Assembly: GCA_023091735.1 (NCBI GenBank)
Contig: JALKBU010000035.1
Span: 56,701-120,700, forward strand
Direction of reading: 5' to 3'
DNA: 64,000 nt
From: Trichomonas tenax
Lineage: Eukaryota > Parabasalia > Trichomonadida > Trichomonadidae
In this document: positions 48,590-57,796 of the stretch, in pieces
Numbering within the stretch: position 1 is the stretch's first letter
Layout of the letters: every line of letters begins with the position of its first letter
Position numbers and translations under genes: made by a program
The notes under the pieces: model-generated
What the model was told of the DNA's origin: nothing
The model's database searches: none
The model's input: only the letters and a program-made list of their open reading frames with translations

Positions 48590-50371
48590 ATGTTCCGCAA
48601 TCGGCTCCTTTCGAACTACTCTCGAAAGGAGCTGGAAGACATTTTCATCGAAGAGTGTAAGTCTCTTGACAGTCTTGTAACAGAACTTTTCGATGTAGAA
48701 AGAGAATTAGATAAATATAAAACGAAAGATCAAGTGATTGAGGGTCAAATGGAACAAGAAAATCAACAGGAATTAGAAATTAAAGGTAAAGATATTCCAA
48801 AACTCAATAAAAAGATTAAAAAAGAAATTCGAAATTTATTATTCAAGATTGACGAATTAGATTTACAGTTAAGAAGAGCAGAAGTTACAAGAAATGAAGA
48901 ATTACGTGAATTAAACTACTTTAGATCGTTCTTTGTCTTTCCAAATAAAAAGTATCGATTGGATGATTTTGAACAACATTCTCCAATTCAACAAAAGCAG
49001 GATGTTATCGAAGAGCTAGAAGAATTGTTCAAATCAAGCAAAGATTGGAACTATAAAAGTCAATATTTAGCAGGAATTCAGTTAATGAAATTAGATCTTG
49101 ATTCTGCAATATCATACTTTGAGAAAATGAATCCAGGTGACAATGGTGAACTTGTTTTCAAAGAGAAGAAACTTAAAGATCAAATTTTCGATTTAGATCA
49201 TGAAATTCTCAAGCTTCAGGAAGAAATAGACAAGAAGAAGCAAGCCAAAAAGAAGATTAAAGCAAAGGTTAATGATGCTGAAGATAAACTTAATGAGTTG
49301 ATAGAAAAACGAAGAGATCATGATTTAGAGAAAACAACATTGGAAAATAAGATAAAAAAGCTTGAGTCACAACTTGCTGATGTGGAAGATCTTCAAAATC
49401 AAATCAACAAACTTGAAACAGAAAAACTGGAAATTAAATCGGATATTGGCTCAAAAAAATGCAGAATTGCAAGAAGTGTTGGTATTAACATCATCAACAA
49501 TAACATTAAAACAATGAATGATGACATAGAAATCAATGAATTGCGTAGAAGAAATCAAAAATTAAAAGATTCGATTGCTGAATCACAAGCTGTCGTTGAT
49601 CATTATAAAAAAGAACTGGAAAAGGCAAAGAAGTCAATTGAAGAAGCCGGAAATTCAATTAAGACATTGAAATCAGAGTACTCGTCATTGAGAGATCGAT
49701 TTTACACAGCATATTCTCAGTGTCCAGAAAATCCATTTGAAAATCAAAATTTCATTTACTTCATATATGATATGATGCAGGAAGGAATGACTCTGGAGAA
49801 TGTATTAGATATTATTCGTCAAATAGAGATACTTGAAAAGAAGGTGAAAGTTGCTGATGAGAAAATAGCGAGAATGACTCGAGTGAGAAAAATCCTCAAT
49901 AAGCAACTTTACGAAATAACTGAAGCACAGAGAGTGAGATACAATGACTTTCAGGATCAAATTGCTATTACTCAGACTAATGACATTTATCTATTCGACC
50001 ATCAAACAGCAGTTTTGTTCGCTATTACTGACACATTTCTTGCAATTCATCCACGTGAATCAGTGTGCTTGCACATAGAGTTTAACAACAGCACAGCCAA
50101 CACACAGATGTTCCATGCTGCTTCATCGATAGAAGAAATGCAAATAGTGTTCACTTGTGATAAACAAGGCTTAGTTTTTGATATTGTTTCTAATGGCGCG
50201 ACCATATCTTTATATCACCAAAACGGACATCTATTGGGTTCCACTAAGGTAGATATAACTCCTTTAGTTGCCGAGCAAGATGTTGTCGTATCAGTTCAGA
50301 TATTATCAAATGCTAATTCTTGTTTATGTGCATTTCACTTGAATATCAAACTACTATCACCATTGCAGTAA
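48590..50371 (+). CDS. Coiled-coil protein with C-terminal C2-like domain
   Basis: The 593-residue protein has coiled coils at ~35-110, ~195-300, ~310-365 and ~410-445. A globular, beta-rich tail of ~130 residues follows. The tail alternates hydrophobic strands ('TDTFLAIHPRESVCLHIEF', 'EMQIVFTCDKQGLVFDIVS', 'VVSVQILS') in a way that recalls C2 domains of RPGRIP1-type ciliary proteins, but no signature residue proves it. No family is named. Coiled coil plus C2-like end suggests a basal body or cytoskeletal linker; this is inference. Start: ATG 48590. Confidence 0.7.
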   Translation: MFRNRLLSNYSRKELEDIFIEECKSLDSLVTELFDVERELDKYKTKDQVIEGQMEQENQQELEIKGKDIPKLNKKIKKEIRNLLFKIDELDLQLRRAEVTRNEELRELNYFRSFFVFPNKKYRLDDFEQHSPIQQKQDVIEELEELFKSSKDWNYKSQYLAGIQLMKLDLDSAISYFEKMNPGDNGELVFKEKKLKDQIFDLDHEILKLQEEIDKKKQAKKKIKAKVNDAEDKLNELIEKRRDHDLEKTTLENKIKKLESQLADVEDLQNQINKLETEKLEIKSDIGSKKCRIARSVGINIINNNIKTMNDDIEINELRRRNQKLKDSIAESQAVVDHYKKELEKAKKSIEEAGNSIKTLKSEYSSLRDRFYTAYSQCPENPFENQNFIYFIYDMMQEGMTLENVLDIIRQIEILEKKVKVADEKIARMTRVRKILNKQLYEITEAQRVRYNDFQDQIAITQTNDIYLFDHQTAVLFAITDTFLAIHPRESVCLHIEFNNSTANTQMFHAASSIEEMQIVFTCDKQGLVFDIVSNGATISLYHQNGHLLGSTKVDITPLVAEQDVVVSVQILSNANSCLCAFHLNIKLLSPLQ

Positions 50372-51278
50372 CTTATAGTATATATTTTGTTTGTAAATAA
50401 TAAATTTCGGTATAGATATAAATTAAATCTTTTTCTTTCTGTTGTTAATCTCAATTCCAGACACTATCATTATGATTAGAGGAGAGAAGTTTTGGATATA
50501 TTCAAAAGCATTTTGTTCTAATATATGTTTTTTTGTCTTATATTAAATGATTTTTTGATTTTATATGATTTCCGAACCCAGAAGGTTCCAATGAATATAA
50601 AATCGAAATGTATGAATGTTTTTTTGATAGACCGTTGCAAATCATTGTTCCGTAAATAACCTATTGTTTTCATTGTTTTTAAGAACACGGACACAGAAAA
50701 GTGCTTGTATTTCAATGAATTTAAACGATATCAATACGATATCTCATGTACATAATGAAAAGGACATAATTTATATATTTAGTATGGTAAAATCCGTAAA
50801 AATCATTCAGACAATGATAATTTTCATAATTATCTATTAAATATATATATATTCATGCACATTCAATTCAATTTTTCTGAGCTTTCAAATGAATAATGCT
50901 CTATTAGGTATATATTAATTGAAGGCGCATGAATAGAAAATACTTGACTTTTTTTGGAATTTTCCATTACATCATATATATTATTTCCATATTTTTTAAT
51001 AAAAACATAGTTTTAATCGAGTAAATTTTGAGATACTCGAATCGAAAATTATTTTTCAATTATAGTAACAGGTTAGATATCCATTCTGTGTGCTGAATCT
51101 GAATATCGCAATTATTTTTTCCTAAAGCGTGTTTCACTAATGTCTTTCAACAAAATAATTAATGAAAAAATTCTTTCATCTCAATTTTTCAATAAGGTAC
51201 CAAAATCAATTGTTCTGTCTAATTCTTTCATAACCTACGGACTTTTTAAAGTTCAATAAGTTTTAGGTGGGCGGCTGA

Positions 51279-51319
51279 GCCGTTTTGAGAATTGAGCGAA
51301 GCTCAATTCTCAAAACGGC
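51279..51319. repeat. Perfect 19-bp hairpin with GAA loop
   Basis: GCCGTTTTGAGAATTGAGC, then GAA, then its exact complement. The surrounding DNA is far richer in AT and has no gene. It is followed by an A-rich run (CAAAAAAAGAAAAG). It could be an element end, a structured RNA or a terminator-like hairpin; none can be preferred. Confidence 0.8.
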
Positions 51320-51713
51320 GCAAAAAAAGAAAAGAAAAAAGAGTATTTTTTTTTCTATACTCATGCTCCTTTTTAGAATAAGGTTTCCCCATTTTCTTTC
51401 ATTTTCCTTACAAGTTACTTGAACTTTCAAAAATCAGCAAAATTCAACTCTAGCTATTTCGTATCTATCATCCATTTGGATATATATGTTTGATTTCGGA
51501 GCTCAGTCGCTGCAATTTTATATCTTTTAAATATATTTACACCTTCATCTCATTTATTTCTATAAATTACTTTAGAGTCTCATCGAGCATGATATATATT
51601 CGCATATGTCATTACATAGTACTTCATATTTCCAATACTCATGTAGATCTTGCTGATAACCTTATTTATATCTCGAATTTTCACAATTTTTGCAATTTTT
51701 ATCAAAACGAAAC

Positions 51714-51736
51714 TGACATGTAAACTTTACATGACA
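51714..51736. promoter_or_regulatory. Palindromic pair TGACATGTAAA-C-TTTACATGACA
   Basis: Two inverted copies of the recurrent motif separated by one base. No credible ORF follows on either side, so this may mark a non-coding transcript, a lost gene or a chance pair. Confidence 0.4.
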
Positions 51737-52310
51737 TAGTGTTTTTAGCACGAACATAACATAACGTTAAATGTTTTTATTATTGTACAATAATCCCATT
51801 GAATATAGTGGAAGTTAGATTAACTTGAAGACTTTAAAATGTGATTATATTTTAAAATCAAACAGGACGATATACTAGTATTATTGTTCTTTCCTGGAAC
51901 TTTTTGCCTTAACTTTTAGCATGTCCCTGTAGTTTCACTTTTCCAAATATATCTTCGATAAAATTCGAAGTTTTTATCAAAAACATTTTTGGTTATATTC
52001 TTGGTCAATCAAGCTTAAGCTATTCAAGTGCACTCATAGCCGGACAGAACTGTCTTCTAATAATACATTGTTAACTCATAATAGTAAATAAGAAAATATC
52101 TATATTTTTAAATATCATTTTATATACTACTGACACATCACTGAATGGAATACAATGATACGCATATACCATCTGCTGTCTTTTTGTTGATTTAATTTGT
52201 GGATCAACATAAGCGACAATAGTAATATCCAACGGGATAGTGTGTATTCCTATCGTCACTTAAGCATATTGATCATACTGGCAATGTTGTCTGTGGACAT
52301 TCGAAGTCAA

Positions 52311-53098
52311 TAAAGTCCAACACGAAACATTTCCACAAAAGTGACAGAGGCAACCCCTCAATTTTCACCTTTTCCCTTCAAAAGCAATGTAAATATTAGA
52401 AAAAAATCTGACGTTTTGTGTAACACTTTCGTGCAACTCCATATTGGAGGCACTTTAGAAGATTTTTACTCGACAGTGATGCATCAGGGGATGCTGCAAA
52501 AGCATTTTGAGCACTTTGGATGTGCGCATTATCTATCCATCGCATAGCGAATAAGTGATTGCGCACATTTTATGCTCAAACAAGGCTTTAGAGCGTGCAG
52601 TGGGCAACAAGCACCATTGTCTACGTAAATTAGGGCTGATTGCTCGTCCTTTTCGCCCAAATAGAGAGGCGAAACGAAATTAGGGCAAATAGGCCTGCAC
52701 TTAGTAAAACATCAGTTTCTAAATAGTTGGAGCCAACAACTCAACTTTATCACTCTCACGAGCAACTTTTTTTTCGGCGATCTGATTTGGAAGCAAATTA
52801 GGGGCAACGCCTCTAAATAGTAGGGAGCCCTGCTATGCAATGGAAGAGGAAGCTATTTGTCCGTAGAGATTTCTGTCTTCAATGGGGTCCTCTCGGTAAA
52901 ATTGAGCTCTCCATAGCATGAATGGATTTGACGGGATTTTTTGAGAAAATAATCAAAAAATTGGTTTTGGCGGGATTTATTGATAAAAATGTCTTTCTTG
53001 TCGTATGGAGGCTAATTTTTTCATATCATTAACGAGAAAGCTCCATCTCACATTTTGATTTTTTTTGAATGGAAGTGTTTCGTGTCCCACTTTACACC
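52311..53098. mobile_element. Candidate element with ~27-bp imperfect terminal inverted repeats
   Basis: The left end TAAAGTCCAACACGAAACATTTCCA and the reversed right end TAAAGTGGGACACGAAACACTTCCA (from ~53096 inward) differ at about four positions. The inside is clearly richer in G/C than its surroundings and lacks trichomonad gene style. Open frames are broken: 'GNKHHCLRKLGLIARPF' in one and 'TFVQLHIGGTLEDFYSTV' in another end at stops. This suggests a decayed DNA transposon or a non-autonomous derivative. The family is not assigned. Confidence 0.5.
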
Positions 53099-53206
53099 TC
53101 TATCAAAATGCTTGTCATTTATATCATTTTTTGTTCAATTTTTATTAAATATAGGTGAAATAGATTAAGGAAATCCTAAATCGATAAGAAAATTGGGAAA
53201 TATTTT

Positions 53207-53217
53207 TCACTTCATTA
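53207..53217 (+). promoter_or_regulatory. Initiator TCACTTCATTA
   Basis: A close match to the trichomonad Inr (TCA, pyrimidine, T, then TCATTA) 23 bases before ATG 53240. Confidence 0.6.
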
Positions 53218-53239
53218 ATTTTCTTTATTTGAGAGCCCA

Positions 53240-54370
53240 ATGATCGGGAATGTCACTTTTGATATTAAATTTCAAGTTTTTAAATTGTTACTCATGATAA
53301 TAGCCCTCCTCTTCTATAAGTATTCTTTCACTGGTAATAACGTGAAAGAATACGATGTGGGCTCGTTCATGTTTTCTAGCGAAGGGACAATCTTCGTTAA
53401 CTTCAGCGATTTTAAGCCTTCATTCGTTTCATATCGTTTGGAGCTTTGCCGTGTTAAATTGTTCACGACTACTAATAAGTGCGAGTACTACCCTCAACAG
53501 ATATACCAAGGATCAACTTATTTTTATCTTAATCCAAAATCTGGAGTTTACAAAATTAAGCTTATGCCTCAAAAACAAAACTTCAAATCATCAGAATCTT
53601 TTACTGTTATATTCAAAAACGGAACGCTCTTTTATGACATCCGAGATATTTATCTGTTAGGTTTGCTTATCTTTTTGATCATGATAGCGTTGGTCTTCCT
53701 TATAGTTTACATGAGCCACGTCAGCGGATATATCAAGAAACTTCACTCAACTGTCATTTTTTCAAACATAGGTTTGACACTGTGCTGCGCACTGCTTTCA
53801 ACGAGATACATTGTTCTAATATTTACTGGTTTGGACATTTTTCCACATCAAATATCATTCATTTTCCATAGTTTTGCATTTTCTCTAGTTTTATTTGCCT
53901 TATCTGCATTTTCCATGGCATCAACATATTCAGGTATATTCCCTACGTATTGTACCAAGTTCTGGTATTTACTCTGCTACATTTTGGATGGCACATTAAT
54001 TTTCGCATCACAAGCATGGGTTAAGAATCGCTGGGATGTATTGGCAATCGCAATTATTACGACAATAGCTATATTATTAATGTCAACTCTTCTTCGTCTT
54101 AAATCTCGTTATGATTTCATGACAACATTCAACTTAAATTGGCCAAAAGAGATACAGAACCTCTCGTTTGACTGTTTAGTTACGTTATACGTCACAATCA
54201 TTCTCTACGATATAATCCTCTTTTTTAGATTGTTTTTAGACGATTTCATGCATGTTTACATTGGAGTGTCTATGCTTATTTTCTCAATTGGTCTGTTTTG
54301 TGTTGTTATTTTCTCGAATAGAAGATTAGATCTTATTATTCTAAATGGAAAGCCTCTTCTAACTGTTTAA
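53240..54370 (+). CDS. Seven-TM protein with N-terminal extracytoplasmic domain, GOST/Lung-7TM-like
   Basis: The 376-residue protein begins with a hydrophobic anchor or signal (~12-27). A beta-rich lumenal domain follows (~30-130: 'VKEYDVGSFMFSSEGTIFV', 'GVYKIKLMPQKQN'). Seven hydrophobic segments then run from ~137 to ~362. The first reads 'DIYLLGLLIFLIMIALVFLIVYMS'; in GPR107/GPR108/TMEM87 proteins the 7TM part also starts with a 'L.lY....YL.l...W' segment after a GOLD-like domain. Size and layout match the GOST group, which acts in Golgi and endosomal traffic. Similarity is by architecture, so the call is moderate. Confidence 0.6.
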   Translation: MIGNVTFDIKFQVFKLLLMIIALLFYKYSFTGNNVKEYDVGSFMFSSEGTIFVNFSDFKPSFVSYRLELCRVKLFTTTNKCEYYPQQIYQGSTYFYLNPKSGVYKIKLMPQKQNFKSSESFTVIFKNGTLFYDIRDIYLLGLLIFLIMIALVFLIVYMSHVSGYIKKLHSTVIFSNIGLTLCCALLSTRYIVLIFTGLDIFPHQISFIFHSFAFSLVLFALSAFSMASTYSGIFPTYCTKFWYLLCYILDGTLIFASQAWVKNRWDVLAIAIITTIAILLMSTLLRLKSRYDFMTTFNLNWPKEIQNLSFDCLVTLYVTIILYDIILFFRLFLDDFMHVYIGVSMLIFSIGLFCVVIFSNRRLDLIILNGKPLLTV

Positions 54371-54444
54371 TTATATTCTGTAATTATTTAATGTTTGTTT
54401 TGTATGTAAATATATAGCTTGTTAATAATATAACTCTATAATTT

Positions 54445-55761
54445 TTAATCTCTATTTTTAAAGAATCTTTGTAGAATTGATTCTGCGTATTTGATAATAA
54501 AATCAGATTCATTATCATTGACAATGTCAATGAGAGACTCAGCACAATCAAATTCTACTTGATGGGTCAACAGTATTTCTGTTATTCTTAAGGTTGACCT
54601 AAGAATTTGTTCATCTTCAAGTTGCAAGCAATATAATACTGTATGAGTGATCTGTTCAACAATATGTAAGAAAGGAGGGTTCTCTTGATACTTGTCGATT
54701 GCCAATAAAACAAACTTAAGAAGAACTTTGTGTGTTGCATCATTAGCTTGAGAGACAGACCAATTTGAAAATAAATCTGATTGATAAAACAAAACTAATA
54801 AATCAGGATCATAAGTGCATAAGCTATATAAACATTCAAGTATTGGACCATTGGACAATAGGAAATTATGCATTATATCATTCTGTAGTGTCTCCATCAG
54901 CCTATCAAATAAGCCATTCTGCATCAAAAACTCGAAGCGATCTTGATGCTGACAAATCGGGTTTAAAATCAATGCAGCAGACTTGTGACATGAATATGAT
55001 GGAGATGATATTAATTTGATGAATGCCATTATATCCTCTTCCCTTAGTTCCGATAAGAAATTGGGGAATTTTTGAATTAAATCAGCTAAATGTTCAATTG
55101 CTTTTTCAGCGATATCTAATGGTGTGTCAAGCAATAGTATCAGTAAATCGAACAGTTTTTGGTATCTTGCTGGTAATTGATTAATCGATTTCGATATTTT
55201 CATAATTTTATCAAGAATATCATTGACAAGTTCCATGTCTTCTTCAATGTCTAAATTATATATCATGAATAAGAGATTATTCTGTAAATATTCTAATATC
55301 AAAACGGTGTCTCCATATTCTTTGTTTCTTTGAACATCGTCACAAACGTGTCCTATTATCTCCAAAATATGATTAACAACAGTAACATTGGCTCCTTCTT
55401 CCAACCACATAGAAATATAAGGTAAAATCTTTGTGTGGCATATATTTAAAAATGGTTGCTTGAGAAATTTAACGGCAAGCTCAACACAAATCATAATGTA
55501 TTCCTTAAAATCATCATCTTCACCAACATTTTCAAGGCTTAAGTCAGCTTCATCCAATATTCGTTGAGATGTAGTTTCAGGAAGTTTGGGGAACAACAAT
55601 TCATCGAAATAGTTAACAAGAACTAACCATGTGTTGCGTGTCGGCGATAGATGGATGCCATCAAGCAAAAAATTGATTTCAGCAATAGCATCTTCGCCAA
55701 AAACAACTTTCTCGCTCATAATAAAAATTTTGCCATAAAACTCAAAATATATGCTCTCCAT
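54445..55761 (-). CDS. Armadillo-like helical-repeat protein
   Basis: The 438-residue protein is made of helical repeats ('DILDKIMKISKSINQL', 'AIEHLADLIQKFPNFL', 'ALILNPICQHQDRFEFLM') in the style of armadillo proteins such as the importin-alpha or SMEK-type solenoids. It resembles the 489-residue protein at 43276-44745 in build. No family can be named. ATG 55719 (MSEKVVF) may be the true start, since the 14 residues before it ('MESIYFEFYGKIFI') look like translated leader. It diverges from the cyclase-like gene 82 bp away. Confidence 0.7.
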   Translation of the reverse strand: MESIYFEFYGKIFIMSEKVVFGEDAIAEINFLLDGIHLSPTRNTWLVLVNYFDELLFPKLPETTSQRILDEADLSLENVGEDDDFKEYIMICVELAVKFLKQPFLNICHTKILPYISMWLEEGANVTVVNHILEIIGHVCDDVQRNKEYGDTVLILEYLQNNLLFMIYNLDIEEDMELVNDILDKIMKISKSINQLPARYQKLFDLLILLLDTPLDIAEKAIEHLADLIQKFPNFLSELREEDIMAFIKLISSPSYSCHKSAALILNPICQHQDRFEFLMQNGLFDRLMETLQNDIMHNFLLSNGPILECLYSLCTYDPDLLVLFYQSDLFSNWSVSQANDATHKVLLKFVLLAIDKYQENPPFLHIVEQITHTVLYCLQLEDEQILRSTLRITEILLTHQVEFDCAESLIDIVNDNESDFIIKYAESILQRFFKNRD

Positions 55762-55843
55762 AGATCATAATATCCAAATTTTAAATAAAATTGGGGATCA
55801 CAATAATTGAGGCCTTAAAAATTGTAAAAGTGACAATCTGTGT

Positions 55844-57628
55844 ATGAGTGAAAATAGCCGATTTAGCCAAACTTCGAGGTTAGTGACTGCAAGTTCACCG
55901 AACGATATTGGCTACAAGTGGAAGTTTTTTCGATTTTCGGCAATTTTGAAGAATATATCGATCAGATACACAGGATTAAGTGCATTTTCGATATTTTTTC
56001 AACTTTTCATCACCGCGCTAATCACAGTATACCCGTACATCTGGGCAAATCAAACTGATCCAAATTCGACTGTTACAGATTTAACTTATTTTCCAAATTG
56101 CAAAGCATTACAAAAATACATACCTGGCGTTATTTCGATCGAACTGGCAAATATAATTTCTTTTGTTTTAATAATCATTCCTGTAATTTCATTTATTTTA
56201 TGTTTCTATAATCCCGATTACCTTTTATTTTTGCACTACTTTTTATCACCACAGATCATTTCAATCATATATCCGTATACGTGTATAACTTTTAGCTATA
56301 CTTTGATGTATGTATTCGTTCGATCTTCAAATGTAGTATATCATTTATTAAATTTGACGCTATTAGTTCTATTTTTGATATTTCTCGTGCTTTACACGGC
56401 TTTGACGTACATTGACAATAATTCGATAATTGCCCCGAATAATATTACAGGAGAATGGTTTTTAGGATTTACGTCATTCATGCCTGTTTGTACTCTCGTC
56501 GTCATATTCACATCAATACAGACCCAAAATATGGGTCCATACGCATATTATTCGACATTTACAGGTGCATTTTTAATTATTCTTGCTGCTACTATATATT
56601 GCATCTTGGAGTCCCCTATGCTTAATGGCATCTTGAATTGCATGATTGCAGCACATTATATTTTAATTCTCTTAACTTTGATTCTTAATTTATTACAATT
56701 GGGCTTTAACATTGCACTCGGTATTTATTTCGTTATATTTCTTCCGATTATTTTTTCAATGCTTTTTATTTTAATCAGATTTATTAATGATCGAAGAAGA
56801 ATCGCAATACAACAGTTTCTTGAACAATTCGATAACTCAACGGGTGAATATTCAGTGTCTGCTATATCAACCACACTTGAGTCATTGCAATCAGAACGTC
56901 AAGTAAGATTATTGATTCATGAAGGCCTCCATTCAGGAAACAAGACTGTGTATTCACCAGCCTTCGTTCAGTTCTGTCTTGAGAAGTTCCCTAAAAGCTC
57001 GTGGATGGCGAGTTATGTTTCATTTTTATTCGCAATTTCATGGGGAACAAATCCACGCGTTTACAAGTTTATGCTGCATATACTGAGTCTTGATTACTTT
57101 GGAGTGCGTAACATGCATCTATTCCAAGCAATCTACTGCATTATGCAGACTTCTGAAAGGATTTCTCCTGTTATCGCGCGCGAACTTGATGAGTATAGAA
57201 TTGAAGTTTCTCAATTTGCATCAATTCACAGAACATTTTGGCGTTCAGTTCTTTACAGCGATGCTGACGCTTTCCACGATGCATTCATTGCTTTCCACAC
57301 GCAACTCAACAAACTCTCTACTTTCCTGAGAACAATGAGCATGAAATATCCATATTGCTCGAGCATTGCAAGTGAAAACGCTTTATTCTTTGCAGACATG
57401 AAACACAACTTCTTGAGATCTGCACAATATTACACAAGAACAATCCAATTATTGAATCCCAACAGATCCTATATAGTTAATGATCTTTTCGCTAATTTCT
57501 CGATGTTATTCCCTATTTGTACCCCAGCATATCAAGAAGAAGAGGAAAATATCGATCAATACGCTGATGAGTTGAGATTTATTTCACTTATTGATTCACA
57601 TGAACACGCTTTACGTTACATGACATAA
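55844..57628 (+). CDS. Cyclase-like multi-TM protein, N-terminal part, ending at an in-frame TAA
   Basis: The 594-residue product starts 'MSENSRFSQTSRL' and has about nine to ten membrane segments (~45-320). A cytosolic helical, TPR-like region follows (~330-590). This is the front of the large trichomonad adenylate/guanylate cyclase-type proteins. The frame ends at TAA 57626-57628, but continues open after it for 2.2 kb with the rest of the protein, so both parts were one gene. There is no new initiator or spacer between them. The normal protein would be about 1336 residues. A nonsense change, readthrough or base error could explain the stop. Confidence 0.7.
   Translation: MSENSRFSQTSRLVTASSPNDIGYKWKFFRFSAILKNISIRYTGLSAFSIFFQLFITALITVYPYIWANQTDPNSTVTDLTYFPNCKALQKYIPGVISIELANIISFVLIIIPVISFILCFYNPDYLLFLHYFLSPQIISIIYPYTCITFSYTLMYVFVRSSNVVYHLLNLTLLVLFLIFLVLYTALTYIDNNSIIAPNNITGEWFLGFTSFMPVCTLVVIFTSIQTQNMGPYAYYSTFTGAFLIILAATIYCILESPMLNGILNCMIAAHYILILLTLILNLLQLGFNIALGIYFVIFLPIIFSMLFILIRFINDRRRIAIQQFLEQFDNSTGEYSVSAISTTLESLQSERQVRLLIHEGLHSGNKTVYSPAFVQFCLEKFPKSSWMASYVSFLFAISWGTNPRVYKFMLHILSLDYFGVRNMHLFQAIYCIMQTSERISPVIARELDEYRIEVSQFASIHRTFWRSVLYSDADAFHDAFIAFHTQLNKLSTFLRTMSMKYPYCSSIASENALFFADMKHNFLRSAQYYTRTIQLLNPNRSYIVNDLFANFSMLFPICTPAYQEEEENIDQYADELRFISLIDSHEHALRYMT
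57626..57628 (+). other. In-frame TAA interrupting the cyclase-like gene
   Basis: The codons read TAC ATG ACA TAA GTT TCT CCA AAC GAT, and no frame change occurs on either side. After it the sequence remains coding in style ('VSPNDEYLQALSHAF', then a membrane segment 'LTFSIVIIFFLIICVVLIV'). Confidence 0.8.
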
Positions 57629-57796
57629 GTTTCTCCAAACGATGAATATCTTCAAGCTCTTTCACACGCTTTTACTGTTCCTACAGCACATCAACCAGTT
57701 GACATTATATCCGATAGAACAGGAACGATATTCATCAAACTGACATTCTCTATTGTCATCATTTTCTTTTTAATTATCTGTGTTGTACTCATTGTG

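Larger units (their letters stand above)
50372..52310. other. Gene-poor AT-rich stretch
   Basis: No coding region is accepted in these 1.9 kb. Open frames of 60-80 codons (for example 51490-51723) are hydrophobic and look random. It contains the perfect hairpin at 51279-51319 and a palindromic pair of TGACATGTAAA / TTTACATGACA at 51714-51736, without a gene nearby. Confidence 0.5.

Noticed and set aside
51490..51723. 77-codon ORF ending at the TGACATGTAAA pair.
   Set aside because: Phe/Ile/Tyr-rich random composition and no homologous feature.
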